Shown here: positions 24,301 to 36,300 of the stretch, piece by piece
How the letters are laid out: each line of letters opens with the position of its first letter
Position numbering within the stretch: the stretch's first letter is position 1
Assembly (NCBI GenBank): GCA_003260075.1
Contig: QLIY01000035.1
Span: 220,384-284,383, forward strand
Length of the DNA: 64,000 nt
Direction of reading: 5' to 3'
Origin: Phallusia mammillata
Lineage: Eukaryota; Chordata; Ascidiacea; Phlebobranchia; Ascidiidae
Made by a program: the position numbers and the translations under genes
Notes under the pieces: generated by a model
What the model saw: the letters and a program-made list of their open reading frames with translations, nothing else
What the model was told of the DNA's origin: nothing
The model's database searches: none

Positions 24301-27300
24301 ATGTCTTCTATCATTTGAAGAGATCAGCTTCTGGGAGAAAATGTCGAGATATGTGTTTTTTCGTGTTTAATTTGTCTGTACGCAAAATTCTGCGCCATAT
24401 AACCAACAACAAACACCAGACGGTTTTAATTTAAAAACAAGGAAACAGCCTCCTTGCAGTGACCCAGTCTGTGTTTGACCACTGTCCTGGATGTTTGTTT
24501 AAATACCGCGCGGGACACTGGTATAAACTTCTCCCAACCCGCTACAAGCGCTAGAAACCAGACGTTACGTCAGTTGTCCTACTACAACGTGTTTTGGCGT
24601 TTTTGCAAGAACCAGAACTCCAGTGGGAGTCAGGAACTTTTACGCTCCTACGACTCTCGCCACGTCATAAAGTTCTGCGAAATTTCTTGTTTTTGTATGT
24701 CGTATGAGTCTTCAAAGGCGTTTAATAACGATTTCCAGTTTTATACGGTTGTTTATGTGTCATAATAGCGATGCGGCTTTGTATGGGATCGTGTTTAGAT
24801 GCTGTGTTACCGTAATACAATTATCCCATCCTGTAGCGCTGAAAACAAATCCTGTTCGGAGTAACACCACGAGTTCAACGGCTCGAATAAACCGCTATCG
24901 TTACTAAACACATTATTATTTTTTTCAGTGTCGGACCTGGATTTGTTTTTGGTCAACTTATCGACCCACCTCCACTTAACCCTAATTTTTTCCCCTGGTC
25001 GTGTAATCTTCACATTTCGTTCAATATTTTCCACTTTTTCAGTCGTGCTCGTCTCTCTCACCGTCCCATCAACCAACCCAGTGACAATACGAGCTCCTTT
25101 CGCGACGTTACCATGTACGGAAAGCGAAAACCAACTGTCACTTCGCGAGTTAAGAAGAAGACCAATAGCATTGGCCAACAGCATCAGGCAAGTTAGATTT
25201 GCAAATAACATTTATCGCCATCACAAAACTATGTAAATTTCAAAGCACACTTAGATTCATTGGAGTTGGATTTTTAGTTAAATTTCCTTAAGGCGAAGTT
25301 AATAATGTACTACCTTCCTAAAAATGTGTCAAAAGACATAATAAGGTCCATTCATATTTTAAAAAATCCATAGCGAGACTTAAAAATCAATATTTATGAA
25401 TTTACTAAATTTTCAGGCTTCCCTTGCATCACTGATGGGCGCGTTAGCAAAAGCCAATCCCTTCTTTGTCCGTTGCATACAACCTAACAACCGAAAGGTA
25501 AGTAGTTCGCAACTTTCCACATACGTTTCCAGCCTTTATCCTCTAATAGTCCACTCTTATTCACACTTTTGTATTTGTGGTGCGCAGATTCCAAGACAAG
25601 TAGATGACACCCTGGTGCTCCATCAACTTCGGTGTTCAGGAACACTGCAAACCATACAACTTCAGCAGTCTCGTTACCCAAACCACTTTACAGCCGATCA
25701 GTTCCTTCGCGAATACAGGGTGGGTTTTGTGAGAGCTGTTTCGTTGATTTAAGCTCAATTACGATCCGGACGAGGCGTTACTGCTGACTTGGTAAACTTT
25801 GTCGTGCAAACTTAGCCAGCTGTGCTAAATGCCAACTAATCAGCCCTGGTTTGGGCGAAACTCGACGCTTGTACAGTCGTTTGAAATTACTAAATATGCC
25901 AGTCAGGGCGAGAAAATGGGCACATTTCTTGGTCTGTCCATTTAAACAGGGTTTATGAGTTTTCAGGTGGCACGCAGCCCGTATTGGACAACCCGCTTAA
26001 ATAAAAACGCAACCCGCGACCAGTGATATTAAACCCACAACTCGATATCAGAAAGACAGAAACCAGTTCAATTGGTCTGAAAAACCGCCACCCTGGCAAC
26101 ACGAATTACCGCTTCAAACTCCTAACCATTAAACATCGTTGTTTTACAGCTTTTGTTTCCCTCAACAACGCGGACTCTGGACCTCAAGCAAATCCGATCG
26201 TTTCTTACTTCAATAGACCTCAAAGAACACACGCACTTCCAAATCGGTAGCTCACTTGCATTTTTGCGAAACCCCGCCTCCAAAATTCTCCGTGGACGTC
26301 TTCACGTCACCGTGCTCCATTCCGTTATTTCGTGTCAGTCTTGCGCTCGACGATTTCTCGCTAGAGGGCGCTACGTCCGCATGCGCGAGGCCGCCATCAA
26401 GATCCAGTCGTTTTATCGCATGGTGGAAACCCAGAAAATGATTGAAGAGTGGCATCTCGCTGCGTCCTTCATACAGGTTTGTTAACCAGGCGTTGCCCCA
26501 CAGCCTTGTCCCGCCACGGTTTGTATAACTCTTTCTTGCTTTTATGAAGGAGGCATGGCACACCTACCGACGTCGAAAATGCGAAGCAATCATCATCAAG
26601 TTCCAGGCGCACTGTCGTGGGTATTTGCTCCGAAAAAAGTGAGGACAAACTCTACTTTATTATGATGGAAAATATTTTTTTCCATCAACTAACACCACAA
26701 GTACTAATTCGTTTTTGTGTTACAGTGTCAAATTGGAAATAAAGCTGCGACATCATAGTGCAGTTGTCATCCAGTCGTTATGGCGACGACATAAAAGGCG
26801 TACACAAGCTGCCATTGTTATCCAGAAGGTGGTGAGAGGTTTTGCTGCTCGGCGAAGTTTTGCTAGAAGGCAGAAAATCTTGTCAGCTGAAAGGTAATTA
26901 TTTGCAATATATCACTCAGTTCCGTTTGTTTTTAAACGTCCCTTAATTCACGAGAAATTAAACCTTTCAGTGCGTCAACAAAGTGAAATGCAATATAATT
27001 GTTTAAAAAGTAGTATCGTTTGTTCGGGTTGTATTGGTTGATTTAAGTTTGGTAGCGTCAAACTTCCGAAACCTACTTTATGCACTGCATAACATAAAAC
27101 GAAGTGATGTTCATTCGTTATGTTTGTTTTGTTGTTGTTGTTTTGCAGAGAAACAAGCCCCTCGGTCGAAACCGAAACCGATACTGCCATTGCTGTTTCC
27201 CCCGAAGCGCTGGACGCTCACGGAGATGCAGAAAAAACTCCAGTGGAAAACGAAGTAGAACAAAAGAATCACCAAGACTTACCCACAGTCCCAGTAAAAA

Positions 27301-30300
27301 CAAACGACCCTGACATTACTGCGAAACAAACCCCTGATCAACCTTTGTCAGCTAAATCTGAGGATTCGTTTGACGAATTTGATGACATTCCGAACCACAA
27401 ACCACCGGAACCCTCGTTCAAGTTGCCTAACGATATCGAATTTATCGACGATTCGCCCGACAAGGAATCAGAACCCGACATAACGGATCAAAGGTCTCAA
27501 CAACAAATTCAAACTAACCATAAATCTGAGTCTCCTGTACTTGAAGCTAAAGAAAAGCCGCCAGAGAAGATTTTGTACAATGGCGAGAAGAAGCGACCAA
27601 GCGCAGGGGACATACTTAGCATGGCTGATGATGCTAATCAGCCCACGGAGAAGTTGTCCCAAGGCTCAAGCGACAACAGCCTGCATGAAGTCAGTTATAT
27701 TGAGCGGTTTTCCAAACCTACTCCACCGCCGAACAATCGCATCCAGTCCGAACCTCCTGTCACTAATAAAACTCCGACTGAAAATTCGAGCAACGAAACA
27801 CTGAAAGCAGGAGATCTGTTTCTCAAAGCGGCGTTTTCCAACAAATCTGACCGGGACTTGGTAAAACCGGTGCCGTTTCAGCCGCGTTCGCTTAAGCAGA
27901 ACACGCTTTTGCGAGAAATAACCAAAAACACATCCGACGGGCCGTTGCCGTTCATTGACGATGGCTCGTATAACCTGATCAAAGAATCAAAGAAGAACTC
28001 AGATTCTGGAACATTCCGTTACATTCCGGACGAAACTTCAAAACCCGACCCGCCCTCGCTTACGCTGCAAAAAAGTTTCAGCAACCCGGAAAAATCGACG
28101 ATTGAAACAAGAAGTGAAGAGCGCACACCTCTAAAAAAGATCTCAGAGAAACCTTCTCCGGTTACTGATAATATTCTCCGACCCGATGATATTTTTATCA
28201 ACGCCGATGAGAAAGGTTTTATGAAAAGGGACCTTTCTGGTAAGCAAAATGTTATTGCAGGTCATTAAGTTAAAATAGTTTATAGAACATGTTCTTGTAA
28301 GTCATCAATTGTTATGTTTAACCCTGAAGACCCACTATTTAGCCCACTGGTCCCTAAAATTCTTTTCTATGTCCGAATTGGATGAAATTTTACACCTTAT
28401 GGAATTTGCCGTTAATAGATGTAAATTGTTGTGTTTACCCTTTTGTACCACTATTTACCCCCTTTATACCTTTAAAATAGAACATAAAGTAGACAAACTT
28501 CAAACAAAGTCTGAATTTCATTAGGTACTTAGGAACACTATAGACTTGAAAAGTAATTTAAGCATAAACAAACGTCTGAACGATGTATTCTATATACACT
28601 AGTACCTTGGCAGTAATGTTTATGCTTAATTAGGTACTGATCACTGTATTTTACCTAACAACACCAAACTTTCTCATGGTTATCTCTTAAAATGCATTAT
28701 TTACAATTTTGCGTTGTGCAAACTAAAGGTATAAAAAACAGTGAGTATATGGGGACCAATATGCATGAAGAATATATTAACCTTTCAATCGGTCATAGTG
28801 TGTGTGTAATGGTATGTACTAAGCCGCCCTTTTCGTTCCTTACGTTTTCCCAAACTTGAATGGTTGCCTTGCAGACACTACGAGAAAGTCGATGAGCCTG
28901 CCACGTGATCTGAAACGTGCAGAGGAGATAGCTCTTCTGCAGAAGGAATGGCTCGCCTTCCAACGAGTGGAAAGAGAAAGACAACTGCGTGATCTGGGTC
29001 GGGTGCATGAAGGTCCCAAGCGGGAAAATAAGCGCGACCGAATGATCAGAGATGTAAGTTGGATGACCCAGGATACAAAAGACTAACATAAGAACCAAAC
29101 TTATACCATGATATGTGAAATCATTTACAAAAACATTTTACACGGATTTTGCTTACACGGAAATTAGTTTTTCGTTAACTGTTATTTACAACTTTTACGC
29201 CTGAACACGATTTTTTCCTCTGCTTTTGAGAAGAAAATTAAGAATCCCACGCGTTTGTTTATTTACAGGAGCTGACAAATATGCGCTTGGAGCAGATGTC
29301 GTTGCTGAAAGAGAAGATGGATTCTTACGGGGTTTCCTTTGACAAAATGCCTCTTCATGAACTCCAGCCTTTGTCGCGAAGATCCTCGGATCACACAGAC
29401 ACTGATTGTTCGTCGCCTCCCACAACACCTTTAACACCCAACAAGTATGACATTAAATGATTACTGAGTTGTAAGTCGGGCCGGGTTCGGTTTCTTCGGA
29501 CCTGATACGGGTCTGACCTGATAGGGGTCTGAAAACAGGCTCGATACGGGTCTGATTCAGACCTGACTTTACACTATTTTTTCGAATAAATTTAACTAGC
29601 TAAGTAGCCAGTTGCTGGACCTTACCTGATGTCAAACAGCCTTGTTCAAGACCAATTTGTTGGCTTGATCTTTCCTGGTGCAATGTATAGGCCTGTCAAT
29701 CAAACTTTCGGGCCTAAACGGGCTTTTTAAAAGCGATTCGGGTGTAGACGGGGTTTCGGGCTTGTTTGTACTTTCGGGTTCGGGCTACAATTTCAGACCC
29801 GTTTACAACTCTGAATGATTATATTTAAATAGAGTACAGTCTCAAGGCCAATTTGGATTATTTGAAATCATTTATGACACAGCAGTATTGTTTTACCACA
29901 AAATTGAAGTTTTAGCGTTAAAATTCAATTAGGACAGCTTTGATAAATCTTGTAAGGGGGGGGGGCTTTCGGGTTCGGGCTTGCTTGTACTTTAGGGTTC
30001 GGGCCGGGTTCGGGCTACAATTTCAGACCCGTTTACAACTCTGAATGATTATATTTAAATAGAGAACAGTCTCAAGGCCAATTTGGATTATTTGAAATCA
30101 TTATGACACAGCAGTATTGTTTTACCACAAAATTGTAGTTTTAGCGTTAAAATTCAATTAGGACAGCTTTGATAAATCTTGTAAATAGTGAGATATGTTT
30201 ATACGAATGCCGACATGTTTCCGAAACTGCTTCAAGCTCAATCGATAAAGCATAGTATACCAGGCCCATTGAAGGCGTTGTACCGGGTACAGGCTATAAA

Positions 30301-33300
30301 AAGTTCGCCTCCCGTGGTATTCGAACCCACGACAGGAGTCTTTCCACGACTCGCGCTCTACAAACTACACAGGCTCTGTGGTTCACCCGCCGAAAGTCGA
30401 ATCACAAGCAACGTCGCCTGCCTTGTATGCTGCGCATGTCAGCAATCGCCGTATGAGCTATAGTGTAGCCACCCTAGGCACTCCAGTTTGTTGGGAGTAA
30501 CCGGCTGTAAAGCCATGCCTCAACAAATATATACACCACTGTGCATTAATATAGTTTACTCAACTGGACCACAACAGTTTTGGTTATAATAAACCAAATT
30601 ACTTTCATTTCAGAGAGCCAGTGGTGGAGCCTTCCTCTCCCACTCATCCGCCTCCTCCTGTGTCTGATGCTCCCACAGAGGAAAAAACTTTTCCTCGAAG
30701 CGTTTCTATGGAAATGTACGATATTGTAGATATTTTCATTGGTTACCACTTTTCTGTTTCTACATGAAATTCAAAACTTATCACTTAGGCTTGAGATGCG
30801 CGAACACAAGAAGCCTCGTCGTCAACGAAGCAATTCAGCAATAGAAATGTACGCGAGTCGATCCCCTGCTACCGATCCGGTGTCGCGAAAGTTTGCATCG
30901 AGTGCCGAAGCTTTTGCCAAAAAATACAGCGACGAGGTGGGATGCTGTGGCATTCTTGCTGCTACGCAAAGACCTCTAAGAGCAATATGTATGCCAATAT
31001 TTTTTTTTAAACCGGTGTTCATGGTAGTTTGCTTTTTTCTCAGGACAAGAACTCATCAGCAACATCTCTTATCGAGGAAGAAGAGGACAAGCCCAAGATC
31101 CCAGGACCTGTAAGTTGTCTTTGTAGGAGTTTGCGAGCTTTTAAACAACCGTTTGCAACTCAGCAGTATTAAAGTTTATTTGTGCTCTGTACGCGTAAGA
31201 ATTCGAGCCAGTTTTTACTTTACGTTTTGTTATAGAGCGAAGCAAAACGCGGAACGTTCATGGAAGCCGTGCGCAAAACATTCCTCGGTGCTCATCGCGG
31301 AAGGCAACAACATTACCTGGCAGAAAAGAAACCGCTGGAGGGCGCCCCGTCAGTGCTCGTGGAACCAGGTTTGAGATGAAGTGTCATAAATTATGTTTGC
31401 TGTCTTAACCTTGGTTGGCGTATTTTTAGTTGCGGGTGGAGCTAGCCAGCCTTCTAATAAAACCAGCGAAGAAGGGGAAAGTGTGAAAGTGCGCTCTCTA
31501 GTTGCTGAAGAAGTCTCATCAAAAATGTTTGTAACTAGAAATGATGAACTTCTCCTGCTAAAGACGTTCATAAAGGAGAAGGTATAAGATTGTCACAATT
31601 TTAGGTTGTCTTTTTTGGTTAACTATCAGTGACTGATTTTTCTCGTTTTCAATAGGTTGCAAGCTTTCTTGGGTCAAATCTTATCGACCAGGTGTTCAAG
31701 CAAGCGCTGGATGAGTTCTGCACTAATCTTACGGCAATCTACTCCCTTACTGAGCTCAGTGGCGACACCAACGGGATTCGTTACAAGGACATCATCAACA
31801 ACTTCAGAATGGTACAGAATCTTTCAGTTAGGGTCTTTCAGAACTTGTGTGGTTTTACATTTTTTCCTGCAGATTTTTTATGCAGTCTAATGATCAAATG
31901 GGACGACAAATTATTGTCATTGTGTTTTTGGGTCTCACAGTTTATTATGGGTCCCCTTCCCTGAAGGGGACACATATTGTTTTTGTCCGTATTTTTTTTT
32001 TCTTTTTTTCTTTTTTCTGTCTAACGCTGGTTTGTGAGACGCATTTGGTCAAGAAAGAGTGCTTCAAATTTATTCAAATTTGGACATATGTTAGATATTA
32101 ATCCAAACTTGGTCCACCTGAAGTTTGACCCCAAATTACCCAGCGGTTCACCCACAGGCCCCCNNNNNNNNNNNNNNNNNNNNNNNNNNNNNNNNNNNNN
32201 NNNNNNNNNNNNNNNNNNNNNNNNNNNNNNNNNNNNNNNNNNNNNNNNNNNNNNNNNNNNNNNNNNNNNNNNNNNNNNNNNNNNNNNNNNNNNNNNNNNN
32301 NNNNNNNNNNNNNNNNNNNNNNNNNNNNNNNNNNNNNNNNNNNNNNNNNNNNNNNNNNNNNNNNNNNNNNNNNNNNNNNNNNNNNNNNNNNNNNNNNNNN
32401 NNNNNNNNNNNNNNNNNNNNNNNNNTACTGTGTATACGGATATTAAATACTATTGTTTCTTAGGACAAGCTCGGTCATCACTTTCAACCTGTTCAGTGGG
32501 GCGTAACGCAAGTTTGTGAAGCGTGCAACTCCGTCATGTGGCTTATGGAATCAGGAATGGTTTGCAAAGGTAACATCATAAAACACATTTAAACAAAACT
32601 TGTCCGTTTTTTACACCATTTGTATGCATGTTGTAGAAAATACACTCTGCCGACCAGTATATGTTTTGATTGAGTTTCACTAATCTTTATCCTTACTTAC
32701 AGTTTGCAAGTTTGCGCTGCATAAGAAATGTCTGAAGCAACTCACACAGCGATGTAGCGGATCACCTGACACTGATAAGCAACGTTCCAAACCGAAAAAG
32801 CTGTTCGGTGAATCAATCCGTTCCCTCGTCACTGCCGAAAGGTATGATGACAAAATAGACCGTCGCCGCATAACTTATGCTTCAAACACGACTTTATCAT
32901 GTTTTTTAAACTACTTGTTTAAGCAATTTACTACAACAATGTCATCTTTAGTATTGTGCTAGTCTTTGTTTTGATAGACTTTGTTGTTGTTCACTGTCCA
33001 CCATGCCTAACAGATATTTTAATTCACGTGCCCCCCCCCCATCAGAAAGCCACCATTCTAGTTTTTGGGGGGGGTTATAAAACCTTTCCCTGTTTCTGTT
33101 GTAGGTGTTGGAGAAAACCACTAATAACTACCAGCTGGACGAGTACGCTGCTATGATGGCTGTGAACGGGTTTCGTGGTTACATGGACGAGTTCATGAAC
33201 GACGTTTTGCCAAAACACGTGGTCAAAGAGTCGCGCTCCAAGAGGAAAAAGAGCAAAGACGAATACACAGTAAGAACGAATGACCGCTGAAGTATAGTTT

Positions 33301-36300
33301 GGTTGAACATTAATGCCAAGCGTAAAACATTTTTTAAAATATAATGTGGTTTTGATGTTGTTGGCACTCAAGACTTTAATGGTACCGTGAAAGCCAAAAT
33401 AGTATGAAAGTGAAAGTACTTGGTACAAAATGCACTTGGGTGTAAATTTGTTTCCACGTTTTGACAAGTGTCGGTTTCACCACGAGAAACCAAAAAACAA
33501 ATGTTTTAAGCCTAAGTTTTGGCTTGTGCGTTTTTACCGAGGCTGTAAAACTATATACTGTGTATACGGATATTAAATACTATTGTTTCTTAGGACAAGC
33601 TCGGTCATCACTTTCAACCTGTTCAGTGGGGCGTAACGCAAGTTTGTGAAGCGTGCAACTCCGTCATGTGGCTTATGGAATCAGGAATGGTTTGCAAAGG
33701 TAACATCATAAAACACATTTAAACAAAACTTGTCCGTTTTTTACACCATTTGTATGCATGTTGTAGAAAATACACTCTGCCGACCAGTATATGTTTTGAT
33801 TGAGTTTCACTAATCTTTATCCTTACTTACAGTTTGCAAGTTTGCGCTGCATAAGAAATGTCTGAAGCAACTCACACAGCGATGTAGCGGATCACCTGAC
33901 ACTGATAAGCAACGTTCCAAACCGAAAAAGCTGTTCGGTGAATCAATCCGTTCCCTCGTCACTGCCGAAAGGTATGATGACAAAATAGACCGTCGCCACA
34001 TAACTTATGCTTCAAACACGACTTTATCATGTTTTTTAAACTACTTGTTTAAGCAATTTACTACAACAATGTCATCTTTAGTATTGTGCTAGTCTTTGTT
34101 TTGATAGACTTTGTTGTTGTTGTTCACTGTCCACCATGCCTAACAGATATTTTAGTTCAAGTGTTTTTTTTTTAGTTCTGTTCCCGTGTTCATTGATAAA
34201 TGCATCAGTTACATGGAGATGAATGGGATTTACCAGGAGGGAATTTACCGAAAGTCAGCGGCTTCTACTCAAATCAAACAGCTCGAAGACGAGTTGAACA
34301 AAGATATTGAATGCGAAAAGGTACCAGTGTTAGCATTTAAACCTCCATGCGATCTGGAAAAGTAATGTGTTTTTCAAATCGCGCTATTCAACAGCACTAA
34401 ATTTTAATGTTGGTTCAAAGGTCAATTTCGACGATTACCAGATCCACACAGTGGCAGCAGTGTTTAAGAAGTTCCTCCGTGCTTTGCCTCAGCCGCTTGT
34501 ACCTTTCGACAAATACTTCGAGTTTCTGCAGGCCTCAAGTATGAGCTAACAAAGAAGTATTAGCATAATCACGAACATTTCACAAAACAATAAAAACGTT
34601 TTTTTCACACTTTCATTTTCTTCCTGGAACATATTAAAGGAATTTGTAATAATGTCAAAGCATCGAGCCAGTAAATGATAAGCTGCAGACAGTGCACACT
34701 TTTCCACACCTATAAGCTGCACTGATAAGACCTTATAGGCCGAAATAGTGTGCACTATCTGCAGCTTATAATTTGTAATATTACATTTTCTGAGTTAAAT
34801 TAACTTATTTACTCACAGTGCATAAACTTTATAGGTCAATAATACCGCATTAGTGCTTCGTTTACGTTTTCTACAACCATTAAAACACATCATTCAACAT
34901 AAACAGAGTTAAGCAACGATCGGGAAAAAGTGAATTCACTCTTCAGCGTACTGGAGGGAATTCCCCAGCATAACCACTCGACACTAGAGCGAATCGTGTT
35001 CCATCTTGCTCGGGTTGCTCAGCAGGAACCGACCAATCGGATGTCGCCAAGCAATCTCGCAATTGTTTTTACTCCCTGCTTCATATCGCCTCCCCACCAC
35101 GTTGCCCCGATCGAAGCTGCCTCGCAAGTCGGAGACATGACCAAGTAAGCGTTCATGTTGTTGTTTATCATCTGAATTTGTTTTTGACCCCAAAACATAG
35201 TAGAATGTTAAACAGGGTTGGGGCAAAACTTTAGCTTTCTGAAATAACATGTTTTAAATGTAAATAACTATAGATAATAGCAAAAGATACGTCGCCGTAG
35301 TAAATGTTTTTCAAAACAGTTATTAGCTAATGTTGGCCTGTATTTTAACGACAAATTTCGCGAGTTTGAGGGAGAAGTGTATACCTTTCTCTCTACCCGA
35401 CATATTTCATTGTTGAAAAAAATAATTATCGTGATTAAATGTTCACAAAGTTTCAGTGAAGTTTAGTAGGACTCAGCCGAACATAACGATAAAATACGTA
35501 GCTTCTAACTTCAAATTAAAAATCCATAGTGCAGTGTGTGATGAAGACAGTAAATAAAATCGTAGTACAAAACAAAACAGACATCGATGAACAACTGCGG
35601 GAAATGATACGCTGTTTGAAGTTGCAGTTACACGACATTATTGTCGAATTTTACATCACAGTTTCATGTTGTCATTTTGCAGGGGTGTGGAAACAGTCAT
35701 TACAGTACAAGTGCAAAAGATCCGAAGCACTCTGGAAAGCATCTCTGAGATTCAGAACGTAGAGAGTTCAACTAACGAGAGATTGCAGAAGATACGGCAA
35801 TCCATGGGGAGAGGAAATAGAAAGAAGTAAGTTGCTCCACTTTGTGTTGTTTGGGGAATATTCATAAAATTAAGCGACGTACTGCATGAAATGTTTATTT
35901 TTTTTTTATTATTATTAATCGCGATACATTCTCAAAGAAATTGCTTACACGTAAAAAAACATTGCTCCCAATGATCAGGAAATTCTTCAGTAATTTTACA
36001 CAATGCTTATAGGCGTATATATACATTCGTCATGTGTCCTACATAGATAGGGTTTTAGCAGAATGTCGATTTCCTGAGTTAAGGCGCAGTGATTTCCACG
36101 GTTCTGTTGTGACGTTGCGTGCTTAAACCGTTTCCCGTCCTTGTAGGATCAGACCATCGTTCCGGGGTGGACCAAGATCGCCCACTACTCGCAGATCAAT
36201 GCGTGAACGTCGCCTTGATTCGGTCGAAGAAGAAGAAGATGTAAATCTTGCCGTCGAAGAAAAGAAATATGAGGAAAAGATGGCAACGTTGCGGAGCAGG

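Noticed and set aside
30290..30380. Possible tRNA gene on the minus strand
   Set aside because: A and B boxes are present, but the acceptor stem pairs poorly and there is a SINE-like tail; it is better called a tRNA-derived SINE.
32464..32841. A genuine second C1 domain in MYO9
   Set aside because: The splice phases do not fit the following exon, and the introns are copied too; it sits beside the N gap.
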